Source: Methyloversatilis sp. (GTDB lineage Bacteria; Pseudomonadota; Gammaproteobacteria; Burkholderiales; Rhodocyclaceae). From it: a DNA stretch of 54,487 bases. Position 1 is the first letter of the stretch, and each line of letters starts with the position of its first letter. Below the pieces are notes generated by a model. The model was not told the DNA's origin. It saw only the letters and a program-made list of their open reading frames with translations, and made no database searches. This document shows positions 16,756 through 28,500 of this stretch, piece by piece. The position numbers and the translations under genes were made by a program. Location: assembly GCA_016791045.1 (NCBI GenBank), contig JAEUNO010000011.1, positions 1-54,487 on the forward strand. The letters are read 5' to 3'.

Positions 16756-17345
16756 GCGCGGGCATCACCGGACTGGTGCTGGCTGGCGGACTTGGCCGCC
16801 GCATGGGCGGCATCGACAAGGGGCTGCAGGCCTTCCGCGGCGAACCCATGGTGGCGCAGGTCATCCGCCGCTTCGCACCACAGGTCGACGCACTGATCGT
16901 CAACGCCAACCAGAACATCGAGCGCTACGCAGCCTTCGGGCACCCGGTGGTGCCCGACGTCATCACCGGTTATGCAGGCCCGCTGGCCGGCCTGCATGCC
17001 GGCCTGCACGCCTGCCGCACGCCGCTGCTGGTCACCAGCCCGTGCGACTCGCCCTTCCTGCCGCTCGATCTGGTCGCCCGCCTGCACGAGGCGCTGGAAC
17101 GCGACGGTGCCGACCTCGCGGTGGCGCGCACCGGCGCGCAATCGCATCCGGTGTTCAGCCTGGTGCGGCGCCACGTACTGCCTGGCCTGACCGATTTTCT
17201 CGACGGCGGCGGGCGCAAGGTCGACCTCTGGTATTCGGCATTGAAGGTGGTCGAAGTCAGCTTCGACGACCAGCCCGATGCCTTCGCCAATATAAATACG
17301 CTGAACGAACTGGCCGCACTAGCCGTGCGCCCCGATACGCCATGA
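16752..17345 (+). CDS. mobA: Molybdenum cofactor guanylyltransferase MobA
   Basis: 197 residues with the nucleotidyltransferase signature LVLAGGLGRRMGGIDKGL at the N-terminus. Further conserved segments are YAGPLAGLHAGL, TSPCDSPFLP (Asp metal ligand) and NINTLNEL. It adds GMP to Mo-molybdopterin, making the bis-MGD form that formate dehydrogenase needs. The start overlaps fdhD (ATGA) and the stop overlaps moeA (ATGA), so translation is tightly coupled. Confidence 0.96.
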   Translation: MSAGITGLVLAGGLGRRMGGIDKGLQAFRGEPMVAQVIRRFAPQVDALIVNANQNIERYAAFGHPVVPDVITGYAGPLAGLHAGLHACRTPLLVTSPCDSPFLPLDLVARLHEALERDGADLAVARTGAQSHPVFSLVRRHVLPGLTDFLDGGGRKVDLWYSALKVVEVSFDDQPDAFANINTLNELAALAVRPDTP

Positions 17346-18577
17346 CAGATCGCTTCACCCCAGTCGCGGACGCCCGCGCCCACATTCTCGCCGCCTGCGC
17401 GCCGGTCGCCGGCACGCAGCGCGTGCCGCTGCGCGATGCGCTCGGCCGCGTGCTGGCCGCCGACGTCATTTCACCGGTCAGCGTGCCGCCGCACGACAAC
17501 TCGGCGATGGACGGTTATGCGGTGCGCCACGCCGACCTGTCGGCCGACGGCGACACGCGGCTGGCCGTCGTCGGTCAGGCGTTTGCCGGACATGGCTGGG
17601 CGGGCGAACTCTCCGCGGGGCAGGCGGTGCGCATCATGACCGGTGCGGTCATGCCGGCCGGCGCCGACACCATCGTCATCCAGGAAAGCGCGCGCCTCGA
17701 CGGCGACACGGTCATCGTGCCGCCGGGCCAGAAAACGGGTCAGCACCGTCGCCGCGCCGGCGAAGACCTGCGTGCAGGTGAGCCTGCGCTGCGCGCCGGC
17801 CGCCTGCTGCGCCCGGCCGATATCGGTCTGGCTGCCTCGCTCGGCATCCCGGAACTGACCGTGCGCCGACGTGTGCGCGTCGGCGTGCTGTCGACCGGCG
17901 ACGAAGTGATGTCGATCGGTGACGCACCGCGCGAAGGTGGCATCTACGACAGCAACCGCTACACGCTTACGGGCATGCTGACGCGGCTCGGTTGCGAAGT
18001 GGTCGATCTGGGTGTCGCGCGCGACACGCGTGAGGCGCTGTCGGCCGCGCTCGAATCGGCTGTCGGCGAAGTCGACGCACTCATCACCAGCGGCGGCGTA
18101 TCGGTCGGCGAGGCGGATTTCGTGCGCGAAATCCTCGCCAGCCTGGGTGAAGTCACGTTCTGGAAGATCGCCATGAAACCAGGCCGGCCGATGGCTTTCG
18201 GGAAGCTTGGCAGGGGCGAACGCAGCACATTGCTGTTCGGCCTGCCCGGCAATCCGGTCGCCACCATGGTCACCTTCCACTTCTTCGCGCGCGACGCGCT
18301 GCTGACGCTGATGGGCGTGTCACCGGTCGCCGCGCCCATCCATTTCGCTGCGCTGAGCGACACGGCGATGAAGAAGCAGCCCGGCCGCACCGAATACCAG
18401 CGCGGCATCCTCGAACTGCGCGACGGCCGGTGGCATGTCGCGGTGACCGGCGCCCAGGGCTCGGGCATCCTGCGCTCGATGTGCGACGCTCACTGCATCA
18501 TCGTGCTCGGTGACGACTGCGGCAACGTCGCGGTCGGCGACGCAGTGAATGTCATTCCGTTCGAAGGCCTGATCTGA
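17342..18577 (+). CDS. moeA: Molybdopterin molybdenumtransferase MoeA
   Basis: 411 residues from ATG 17342, overlapping the mobA stop by 4 nt; the frame is open upstream inside mobA but lacks a start with an RBS. MoeA motifs in order: PPHDNSAMDGYAVR, RIMTGAVMPAGADTIV, GVLSTGDEV, IYDSNRYTLTGML, SGGVSVGEADFVRE, KIAMKPGRPMAFG and LFGLPGNPVATMV. It inserts molybdate into adenylylated molybdopterin. Part of the moaA-fdhD-mobA-moeA operon. Confidence 0.97.
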   Translation: MTDRFTPVADARAHILAACAPVAGTQRVPLRDALGRVLAADVISPVSVPPHDNSAMDGYAVRHADLSADGDTRLAVVGQAFAGHGWAGELSAGQAVRIMTGAVMPAGADTIVIQESARLDGDTVIVPPGQKTGQHRRRAGEDLRAGEPALRAGRLLRPADIGLAASLGIPELTVRRRVRVGVLSTGDEVMSIGDAPREGGIYDSNRYTLTGMLTRLGCEVVDLGVARDTREALSAALESAVGEVDALITSGGVSVGEADFVREILASLGEVTFWKIAMKPGRPMAFGKLGRGERSTLLFGLPGNPVATMVTFHFFARDALLTLMGVSPVAAPIHFAALSDTAMKKQPGRTEYQRGILELRDGRWHVAVTGAQGSGILRSMCDAHCIIVLGDDCGNVAVGDAVNVIPFEGLI

Positions 18578-18579
18578 CG

Positions 18580-19497
18580 GTGCCGGCCGACGACGATCAG
18601 CCGGGCGAGCCCTCGCCCTACCTCACGGCACGCGAAGCGGCCGCCTATCTGCATCTGAACGAAAAGACGCTGTACGCAATGATCCAGGAGGGCGGCATTC
18701 CGGCCACCAAGGTGACCGGCAAGTGGCTGTTCCCGCGCGCGCTGCTGGACGACTGGCTGCTCGAATCGACGCACGGCGGCGTGCTGGCCGACCGCCTGCT
18801 GATCGCCGGCAGCGACGACCCCTGGCTGGCGCACAGCATCGCGCGGCTCGCCCAGCGCGCCGACGACGGCACGCTGATCGCCTACAGTCCGTGCGGCACG
18901 CGCAAGGGGCTGGCGCTGCTCGCCCAGCGACGCGCCAACGCCTGCCCGATCCACTGGGGCGACGCGCAGCACGCCACGCGGAGGCACGCGCTGCTGCTGC
19001 GCGAATACACCGGCAGCTCGGGCTGGGTCATGGTGCAGCTCGCGCTGCGCGAACAGGGCGTCATGCTGTCGCGCACGACCACCCCGGTCGCCACGCTCGC
19101 CGAGCTGCTCGCCCGCCAGCCGAAAATCATCCAGCGCGGCAGCGGCGCCGGATCGCAGCACTTCTTCGTGCAGGCGTGCACCGCGGCCGGCCTCGCGCTG
19201 CCGGCACTGACGCAGTCCGCCGCCACCGAACGCGAAGCCGCCTTCATGGTGGCCAGCGGCGCCGGCGATTGCGCCCCCGGCACGCGCGCCGCCGCCGGCG
19301 AATTCGGCCTGCCCTTCCTGTCGCTCGGCCGCGAGGCGCTCGACCTGGTCATGCCGCGCACGCTGTACTTCCGCGCCTTGCTGCAGCAGTTGCTGGCCGA
19401 ACTGGCCAGCGCCGACAGCACCGACCTGGCCGCCCGGCTGGGCGGCTACGATCTGGCGCCACTCGGGCGGCTGCGGGCGGATACCGCCGCGCAGTGA
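18580..19497 (+). CDS. HTH (excisionase/MerR-type) fused to a periplasmic-binding-protein-like domain
   Basis: 305 residues from GTG 18580, 2 nt after moeA. Residues about 13-62 are a DNA-binding domain of the excisionase type (YLTAREAAAYLHLNEKTLYAMIQEGGIPATKVTGKWLF). The rest (about 70-290) is a type-2 binding-protein fold of the PBP-like family often found with HTH domains in molybdate/cofactor operons (LIAGSDDPWLAHSIARLA, IQRGSGAGSQHFF). It has no signal peptide and is cytoplasmic. A likely ligand is molybdate, tungstate or a cofactor precursor; it may regulate the divergent fdh and moa operons. Ends 9 nt from the converging TpsA stop. Confidence 0.83.
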   Translation: MPADDDQPGEPSPYLTAREAAAYLHLNEKTLYAMIQEGGIPATKVTGKWLFPRALLDDWLLESTHGGVLADRLLIAGSDDPWLAHSIARLAQRADDGTLIAYSPCGTRKGLALLAQRRANACPIHWGDAQHATRRHALLLREYTGSSGWVMVQLALREQGVMLSRTTTPVATLAELLARQPKIIQRGSGAGSQHFFVQACTAAGLALPALTQSAATEREAAFMVASGAGDCAPGTRAAAGEFGLPFLSLGREALDLVMPRTLYFRALLQQLLAELASADSTDLAARLGGYDLAPLGRLRADTAAQ

Positions 19498-19506
19498 GCC
19501 GTGCGG

Positions 19507-22500
19507 TCAGTTGGCGCGCGTCGCGCGTTCCTTGCACCGCTCGTCCTCGTCGTCCTCTTCGCAGCCGGCGGCCGTCGACTCCTCGCCCAGCCCGACCAGT
19601 TCGACGGTCAGGATGGAGTTCGGGTCGCGCGCATCCTTCTGTCCGGCGGCCGCCGCGTTCTGGCCTTGATCGACCGCCTTGTTGGCTTCGCTCGGTGGCG
19701 GCGCCGACGGTGCCGCGGCCGGCGCTGCTGCGGCCACCGTCGCCGAACCGCTCAGGCTGCCCCCGACGCTGATCGAATTGCCGATCACCTGCTGCGCGCC
19801 GATGGTCAGGTTGCCCGACGAGCGGATCGCGGCGTCGAGCGCGATGATGGCGCCCGACGGTGCGAACAGCCGGATGTCGGCGTCGCGCACCTCGTCGGAG
19901 CGCTTCAGCGTGCCGATGCCCGAACCGGACACCGAGTCACTGATGTCCAGCACCACCAGGTCGCCCCGGATGCGCACCTGCGGCGGCGGCGTGGCCGATG
20001 CCGTGCGCGAACCGCGGCCGGCGTCGATATTGCCGGCCGTCGACCAGAGCTGGATGTCGCCGCCGCCGAGCGTGAACACGCGGGACGGCCCGAGCTGGAA
20101 ATCCCCCCCGGCGATGGCGTTGATTTCGCCCTCGCCGATCGCGAACACGCCCTGACGCGACGCGCTGGCCGCACTCGCGCCGGCCCCCGCCACACCGACA
20201 TTGATGCTGCCGCCGGGCGCGAACAGATTGACGTCGCCGCCCTGCTCCGACTTCACCTGGCTGAAGAAGAGATTGATGTTGCCGTCAGTCGTCTGCGGGA
20301 ACGCCGCGCCGACCAGCGCCACGCCCGGGCCGTAGCCGGTTTCGCCCGCGCCGATCGCGTCGCCCAGCTTGCCGGCATAGTTCAGGCCGGCGTTGAGCAG
20401 CGCCGACATCAGCGGCTGCTGCGACGCGAAGAAATCCTGCTGCGCCGTCGCAGGCAACGCATCGAAAGCCTGCAGAAGTTGAGCGTCCGGCGTATCCGGC
20501 GTCGCGCCTCCGGCGCGCATGAAGCCGATGATGGCCGCATCGATCGCGCCCAGTCGCTGCGCCAGAAGCGTGCGGCCCTCGCTGCGTACCTTCGCCAGCG
20601 TGCTGCCGGCCGGCCCGGCCAGCAGGTCATCGATCGACGTCGCGCCACTGACCGACAGCAGCACCTTGTCGTAACTGTCTTCGCCCGCGCCACCGCGCAC
20701 CGGACGCAACGCCGACCAGATCGCGCGGCCGTCGAAGCTGGCGCTGCCGGCCTGCACGAGAATCGATGCACCAATCTCATCCAGCCACGGATTGTCGAAA
20801 TTGCCGCGGGTGACGATGCCGAACGAATTGGCCAGATCGATGCCGCCGCCCGCAATCACTTCCAGCTTGCCGCGGCCACCGGTCTGGATGCCTTCGGCGA
20901 TGCTGCCAGACGGCGTCACGCCGTCACTTTCGAACACGGTATCGAAGGTGATGTCACCGCCGGCGCGCACGCGGGTGATGTCGCTGTCGCTGAAGTGCTG
21001 CGAGCGCAAGGTCAGATTGCGGATGTCGCCGCCCGCTTCGACCTGCACGGGTTGCGGCGAGTTGATCACCAGCGGAAGGTTTGCACCGACCGACGGGACC
21101 TCGATATTGCCCGTTTCGGCGACCAGCCTGACCGGCTCGACGACACGCCCGGCGTTCAGGCCGGCATCGTGGGCACGGATGCCTGACACGACATTCGGGT
21201 TGGCCAGATCGACCCAGAACACGTTGTTGACGTTGGCCGCCGGACGCAGCGCCGACGGCACCAGACCGGGGGCGCTGTCGGCGATCTTGATGCCGGCGAC
21301 GCCACCGCTGGCAGTCGCCAGATTGAGGTTGCCCGACGCCGCAAGCAACAGGTCGTTGTAGGTCGCCGGCAGCAGCACCATGCCGTTGCGCAGGTTCAGG
21401 TCACCGCCCATGGCAACCGCATTGAGCGAATTCGGCAAAAGCGGGTTCAGCCCTTCCCACAGCGCCAGTGTCCCCCAGGGCGTTGCATTGTTGTCCAGAC
21501 TGACGCTGCCGCCGTAACTCAGCAGATCGACGCGGCTGCCCTCGCCATAGCGGAAAAAGTAGCTGCTGCGATTTGACGTGGTCGTGTTCGATGCCTGACG
21601 CACCGCGGTCGATGACGCAATCGTTTCCAGATCGATCGAGCCCGCTGCGCCCAGCCGCGCCGACGCTTCGCCGAGCAGCAGCACCGACCCGGCGCCACTG
21701 CTGCGTGCGCTGCCGAAATCACCTGACGCCTGCGCGTCAAGTACGCCGCGATCCACCATCAGGATGGCGCTGCCGATGTCGCCGCCGGCACGCACCGTCA
21801 CGTCGCCTCCGCCGAGCACCTGCAGATTGGCGGCATCGGGCGTCGTGCCCGGAGCACCGGACAGGCGGCCATTGGTGACCGTGAACACTCCCAGATTGCG
21901 GATGTCATTGCCCGCCGTGACCCGGATGTCGCCGCCGCCGAAGGTCGCCACGCCCTGGCTGAACTGATCGATGCGGGCGTACCAGGTGGTGTTGCGCTGG
22001 CCCGAGCCGGACAGGAATTCCCCCGTCGGGCTGAGCGCACCCTGGCGCAACAGCCATTCGCCGACGATGCCGGGCGATTCGGTTGCAACGATGGAGCGCT
22101 GCGCGCGGACCGCCACGTCGCCGCCATCGGTCGCATATTCGGCCTGCCGGTTGCCGGAGCCATTCAGGTTCAGCAGCGTCTGCGTGGTGAAGCCGTCGCC
22201 GCGTGCCACCTGATAGCCGGCGGTGTAGATCGCCGCGCGCGCGCCCAGCACCAGATCGCGACCGACTGCGACGTCGATGTCGCCGGCGCCGGTACGCACC
22301 TGGGCGTTGGGCGCCAGAATCAGGTCGCCGCGATTGCCCGCCAACAGCGTGTCGAGCGCCTGCAGCGACAATGCACCGGCACCGGCCAGATCGGCACCGG
22401 AAACCAGACGCATCGACCAGGCCGTATCGCGCTGCCCCAGATCGAAGCGGCTCTGCGTCAGGCCAGCACTCGTGAGCGCGCCGAGCACGATGGTCTGGCT

Positions 22501-25500
22501 GCTGGCGTTCAGCCGGCCGAAGCCATCCGACAGCGCACCATTCACGTTGAGGTTGCCGGCGGCGCGTACGGTCAGCGAACCGGCCTCGGTACCGCCCTGA
22601 TAGGTGTTGGCGGAGAGATCGGTGGCATTGATCGTGAAGTTGCCGTCGGCGCGGAACTCGATGTGCGGACGTATATGGAAGCGCGTGCCGCCGTCGGCGT
22701 CCTGCGCCGGCAAACCCAGTGCTGCGCGCGTTGCCGCCACATTGGCCGTGCTGGTCATCGCCGCTGCATCGGCGTGCGCAGCGCTCATGCTGAGCGTGCT
22801 GCCGCCATAGATGCGCGTGCCTTCGACGAACACGTGACGTGCACCATCGATGGCATTCGACAGATTGCCGTCGATGGCGACCGCCGTATTGCCGGTGCGC
22901 TCGGCGCGCAGCCACACGTCGCCCTGTTGCGCCGCACTGGCCTGCGCGACGCCGTTGACCACACCCGGTGTGGTGCCGACATCGATGACGGCGCCGTCGG
23001 CGATGCGGATGCGGCCGCCCTGAGCCGGGCCGCTTTCGCCGCCCGCGCTGCGCGGGCTGGCTTCCAGGATCACGTTGCACCCCTCACCGCGCGTGCCGCT
23101 CGCTTCGGCGACGAATGCGGTGGCACGCGCATCCAGCCTTGCCCCCGACTCCAGCACCAGATCACCGGCGCCGGTCGTCATGCCCTCAACGTGATCGAGC
23201 GCGCGCCGCGCCGACAACTCGATGCGGCCGCCCTGTTCGGCGCCCGAAGCATCCAGTGTGCTGCCGATCGTCAATGAACCCGCGTCGGCCGCAATCGCGA
23301 TGTCGCCTGCCTTCAGGTCGGCGTCGAGCCGTGTGTCGCCGGTGCGCACACGCGCCGACCAGCTGCGCGTGAATTCGCTTCCCTGGGCAGCCAAGCTGTC
23401 CAGGCTGGCCGCCGAACGCACATCGACCGACAGGGCGCCACCGGCGCTGGCACCGCTCGACTGCGCCCGCAGCGCGCCGTCGGCGACCGACAGTTCGCCC
23501 TGCGCGGCCGACAGCGTGACCGAACCGGCATTGCCGCCGGTGGCTGCCGTGGATGCCGCCGACACGTCAATCAAGGCGCCCTGCGCCAGCGTGACATCGC
23601 CATTGCGCGACGCCAGCACCACGTCGCCGCCTGGCGTGGTGACGGTCTTGCCCAGATAGTCCTTGGCCGTGCCGGACACATCGATCAGTCCACCCGCCGC
23701 CACGCGCACATCCTGCGTTGCCGCGAGACTGACGCGTCCGGACGGGAGCGCAATGCGCGACGCCAGATCGATTGCCTGCGCATCGAACGCCAGAGCGGCA
23801 CCGATGCCAGCCTGCACCGTGCCGGCGGGCGCATCGCCGCCGGAAATCGACAGCGCGCCATCGACCGCGACACGGGTATTCGCGCCGGTGTCGGCCACGA
23901 TCTGCGGCGTGACGATGCGGACCGTATCGGCCAGGACGCGATAGTCGCCGTCACCCGACACGCGCAGCGCGTCGGTGGCGGCCAGCGTCACCGCATCGAA
24001 TCCGCTGATCGCGAAACCGGCCTGCCCGGCGGCGGCCGCCGGCGTGCCGTCGAGCACGATGCGGTCGGCCGTCACCGACAGCGCACCCGTGCCCACGGCG
24101 GGCGCCAGCGCAGTGGCCGTGGGTGAGGTGTTGGCAAACTGCACCTCGCCGGCGACGATGTTCTGGGTCAGACCCGCATTGTTGACACCGCCGATGCCGG
24201 CCGCGTCGATGCGCAGCAGGTCGAGCGATGCACTGCCCAGCGTCACCTCGCCATACAGGTTGAGACCACCGTAGGCGCGCAAGGTGAGGCGCGACGGATC
24301 GCCCAGCGCTGCCAGCTGGCTGTTGTCGAAGCGCAGACCCGGCGCGTCGGACGGCACGTCGCCGACGTTGATGGTCGACGCGGTCAGTGCCAGTGCGCCG
24401 CCGCTCTGCGGCAGCGCGATGGTCGCACCGAGATTGCGCGTTTCCAGCGTGCTGTCGAGCACGACGCCGCGGCCGGCGATGCGCGAACCGGCGCCGAGCG
24501 TCAGTTCGCCGCGCAGGCCCGACGGCGCGTCGCGCGAGATCGGTGCCGCGTCGGCTGCGCTGACGCGCAGCGCAGCACCATCGGCGTCGGCGCCGCTGCC
24601 GGCAATGCGCAGCGCCTCGGGCTCCGCCGTACCGACCGCCGCGATCTGGCTGCCAGCTTCGAGGACCACGCTGTCGCGCGCCACCAGCACCACATCAGGT
24701 GCGCTCAGCGCAGGCCCGGCCGCATTGTCCAGTCGCACCGTCGATGCGCCGCGGATCAGGCGGCCGGTGTCGTCCGCTGCGCGCACATCGACCAGGGTTT
24801 CGCCGCTGTCTTCATCCACCGCACTGCGCGTGCCACCCAGCAGCAGGCTTTCCGCGTCGAGCGCATTCAGGCTGGCCACCGATACGCCGACTTCACCGGT
24901 GCGCGCGGCAGCGCCCTGACCGAGCAGTGCAAGCGCCTGTGCGGTGATGTCCACCTGCGCACCGCGGGCGGTGGCGCCGCGGCTGGTGTCCAGCACGCCC
25001 TCCAGCGTCAGCGCGCGGCCGACCTGCAGCGACAGGCGACCGGCATCGGCCGTGCTGCGTCCATCGTCGAACACGTCGGCGGTCTTGGAAATGAGGTATT
25101 CGGCGCGGTCGCGCACCTGCTCGGACGTCAGCAGCTCGGCCACGAAGGCCTTGCCGGTCGAGGTGCTCACGCCGCCCAGCGCCTGCGCAGAACGCACGCT
25201 CACACGCGCGCTGCCATCGACATTGGCCTGCGCCTGGCCTGCGGCCAGCGAACTGTCGTCGGGTGAAAGGCTGATCAGGAAGGCACCTGGCAGCAGGGCG
25301 TAGCGTGCCGGCAGCAAGGTGTAGGTGCCGGCGGCCAGCCCGTTGGCCGAGGCGAGCACCTGCACCGCCTCGCCGATACGCAGGCCATTTCCTTCCTCCG
25401 CCCACATCGACAGGTCGTAGGCCGCGTAGCCGCTGCCCAGCGTCGGAACGATGGCATAGCTGTCCTGCGGCGCAGCGAGAATGTCGCGTGAGCCGCCGCT

Positions 25501-28500
25501 GCCGGCGATCCACTCCCAGGCCTGCAGATCGCCGCCGCCCGACAGGTCGACGCGTGCCGCCGCCTGGTCGCCCTGCGCACCCTGCAACACGACATTGTCG
25601 GCGTTGAGCGTGATGCGCTTCTGCGGCGTACCGTCGAGCTCGATCCGCGCGTCGGTGCCGACCAGATACAGCCAGTCGCGTCCGCTGAGTGCGGTCTGGC
25701 CGTACGGCAGCAGCAGCCCGTCGGCCGACACCGACGTGACGCTGCCGGCGGCCAGTTCGATCGAACCGCCGATCGCTTCGCTACGCGTCGTGCCGGCGCC
25801 GGTGCGGGTGATCGTTTCCGAACGGAGCACGATGTCGCCGAAGGGAGCCACAACGCGACCGGCCTGCACGATGTCCGGTGCGGCGAAGGTCAGCGAGCCC
25901 AGCGCGGAATAGACCGGTCCGGCGGCGCGGCCCGACGATTCGATGCGCAGCGTGCCGACAGGATTGTTGTGGATTTCGAAGGCGTAGCGTGACGCCGAGG
26001 TCGGGTACACCTGCGCCGCGCGCAACGTGAGGTCGCCACTGGTCACCAGGCTGGCCCCATCGGCAACATAGCCGGGCGAAGCACTGGCACGCAGGTCGCC
26101 GCGGGCATCGAGCGTCACGTCAGCGAAGCCGCTCGCTGCCAGGTTGCCGGACACCTGAACGAGATCCGCAGCCAGCACGAGGCCGCCGTCACCGGCGGCC
26201 ACGGAGGTCGGCTGCGCGTGGTTCTGCTGGACGCGTCCGACGTTGGTCCAGTCGAGCACGGCTGCACCGAGGCGCACGTCGGCACCGTTCGTGCCCCGGA
26301 TGTTGGCGGCGTTCAGCACCATGCGGCCGGCGACTGATGCGTCCACGTCCTCGCTGAAGCGCAGCGTGCCGAAATTGCCGCCGTTGCCGAGCACCGCCAA
26401 CGTCAGATCGGCGATGCCGCTTCCTTCCAATGCGTCGAGCGCGAACGCGCCGCGTCCGGCATAGGTCGGCGCGTCGGGAGCTGCGCCCGGCACGAAGGCG
26501 GCCGAGCCGCTGTTGCCGCCCTGCAGGATGTCCAGCGTGCGCGGGCCGGTCAGTGCGGTCGGCAGGGACAGCGGATCGCCCCAGTTGTTCGAGCCTTGAT
26601 CGAGCGTGACCGACAACTGGCCACCGACTGCATTCGCGCCGCCAGCGCGTGCCGACAGCAGCGGATCGGCATACAGCCCCTCGCGTGCATTCAGCGAAAT
26701 GCGACCGCCGGAGCTGTCGATGCGCACGGCCGACAGCGCGCCAAGTGCGCCGGTGCGTTGCGCCAAAACCGCACTGCTGCCGTCGGCGCGCAGTTGCGCA
26801 CCGTCCTGGATGACCAGGTAGCCGCGGCGCGCCGCGATGTCGATCGAGCCGCCGTCGAACAGCGTGCCATCGACATAGCTCAGGCCGGGCGTCTGCAGGA
26901 ATGTGCCGCTGGTGTTCAGCTGCGCGGTCGAGGCCACAAAAAGCGAGCTGCCGAAATAGATGTCGTCCTGTTGCACTTCGTCCATGCGCAGCGCAATGCG
27001 CCCGCCCGGCGCGTTCAGCGCGCCAGCCAGTTCGAGGCTGCGGTTCGCCGACAGTTCGATCGTGCCGCCGGCGTCGACGTTGATCGTCGCGTTGTCGGCC
27101 ACCGTCAGCGTGCCGGTCGATTCCGAGGTCGCAGCAAAGGCAATTTGCACGCCGTCGTCGCGCAGCGCACGAGGCACCGCCGCAACGCGCCCCAGCCCGT
27201 CCAGCGAGTCGGCCGAACTGCTGCGAATGCCATCGATCGCGCGAGCCTGTACGACCGGTGTCAGCGTGACCGCCGATGCACCACCGATGTCCACACGGTT
27301 GCCGCCGGTCAGAGAAAAGTCCGAAAAGCCTGCGTCGGAAAACAGCGTCGGCGACAGGTAGAGCGTATCGCCGAGCAGTCCGGCATTCACGCCGTCAACA
27401 GCGATCGCCGCGCTGCGCAGCGTCAGCGAGCCGCCCGCCGAGGCACGACCGTTGAGGCTGGTCGCAAAGGCGCTCAGCTGCCCCCCCAGGTTCAGGTTGC
27501 CGAAGAAGCTGCCCACCGGCACCCCGGTGCCCGGATCGCCGCCGGTGACCTCGAAACCGGCACCCAGCGAAATGGCGCCCGCGTCACCCAGTTCGCGCGT
27601 GCCATCCAGTGTCTGCCAGGCGCCCGCGGACACATCGACCCGCGAACCCTGAGCCAGATCGACATGACTGTCGGCGTCCAGCGTGACCGAGCCGCCATCG
27701 ACGGCGACATAGCCCGGAGCGCTGCTGCGCGTGTCGCGCTGCCACTGGCCGGCCGCGGACAGCTGCGCATTGGCACCGACCGAAATCGTGCGCGTGGCGC
27801 GCGGTGCGTCGTCGGCCAGACCACCGGTGCGCAGCGAAATGTCACCGCCGGCCGCCGTGATGTCGCCATCGATTTTCAGCGTCGTGCCGGTCACCGCGAA
27901 GCGGCTGCCATCGGACCAGGCGTCCGTGGCGGCGTTGTACAGCGCGGTCGGGCCGAGCGTGAGGCTCACGTCTTCCGGCAACACGATGTCGCCGGCTCCG
28001 GTCAGTTCGAAGCTGCCCACGCCGGACGAGAACCAGTCGCTGCGTATCCATAGCTCGGCAGGCAGCGCGCCGGTTGCGGACAATGCGCGCGTTCCGGTCG
28101 AATTGACGAAGCGGGTGTCCTGGGCGGCGAGGCCGTTGACCAGGCGCAGGTTCAGGTCGATGCGGCCAGCCTGAGGCGAGCCGAGAACGTCCGACTTGCC
28201 CGGGCCCAGCGCACGCGTGACGATTTCGCGCTGCGTGGCACCCACCGTGCGCTGCGCGTTCACCGCGCCGTCGAGCGCCATGCCGAAGGCGGTGACCGTC
28301 AGTTCACCGGCGTCGCGCCCTTCTATGCGTTCTGCCACCGTACGGGTGCGGTCCTGCGTGCCGGTGTAGATGCGGTCGGCACGTGCATCAGCGACCGATT
28401 GCGAGCGGCCATCCGCCGACTGCACCAGCGTGTAACCCACTTCACCCGCACGGTAGGTCACGGTGCCGCCGGACAGGTCGATCGAACTGGCCGAATGGGT

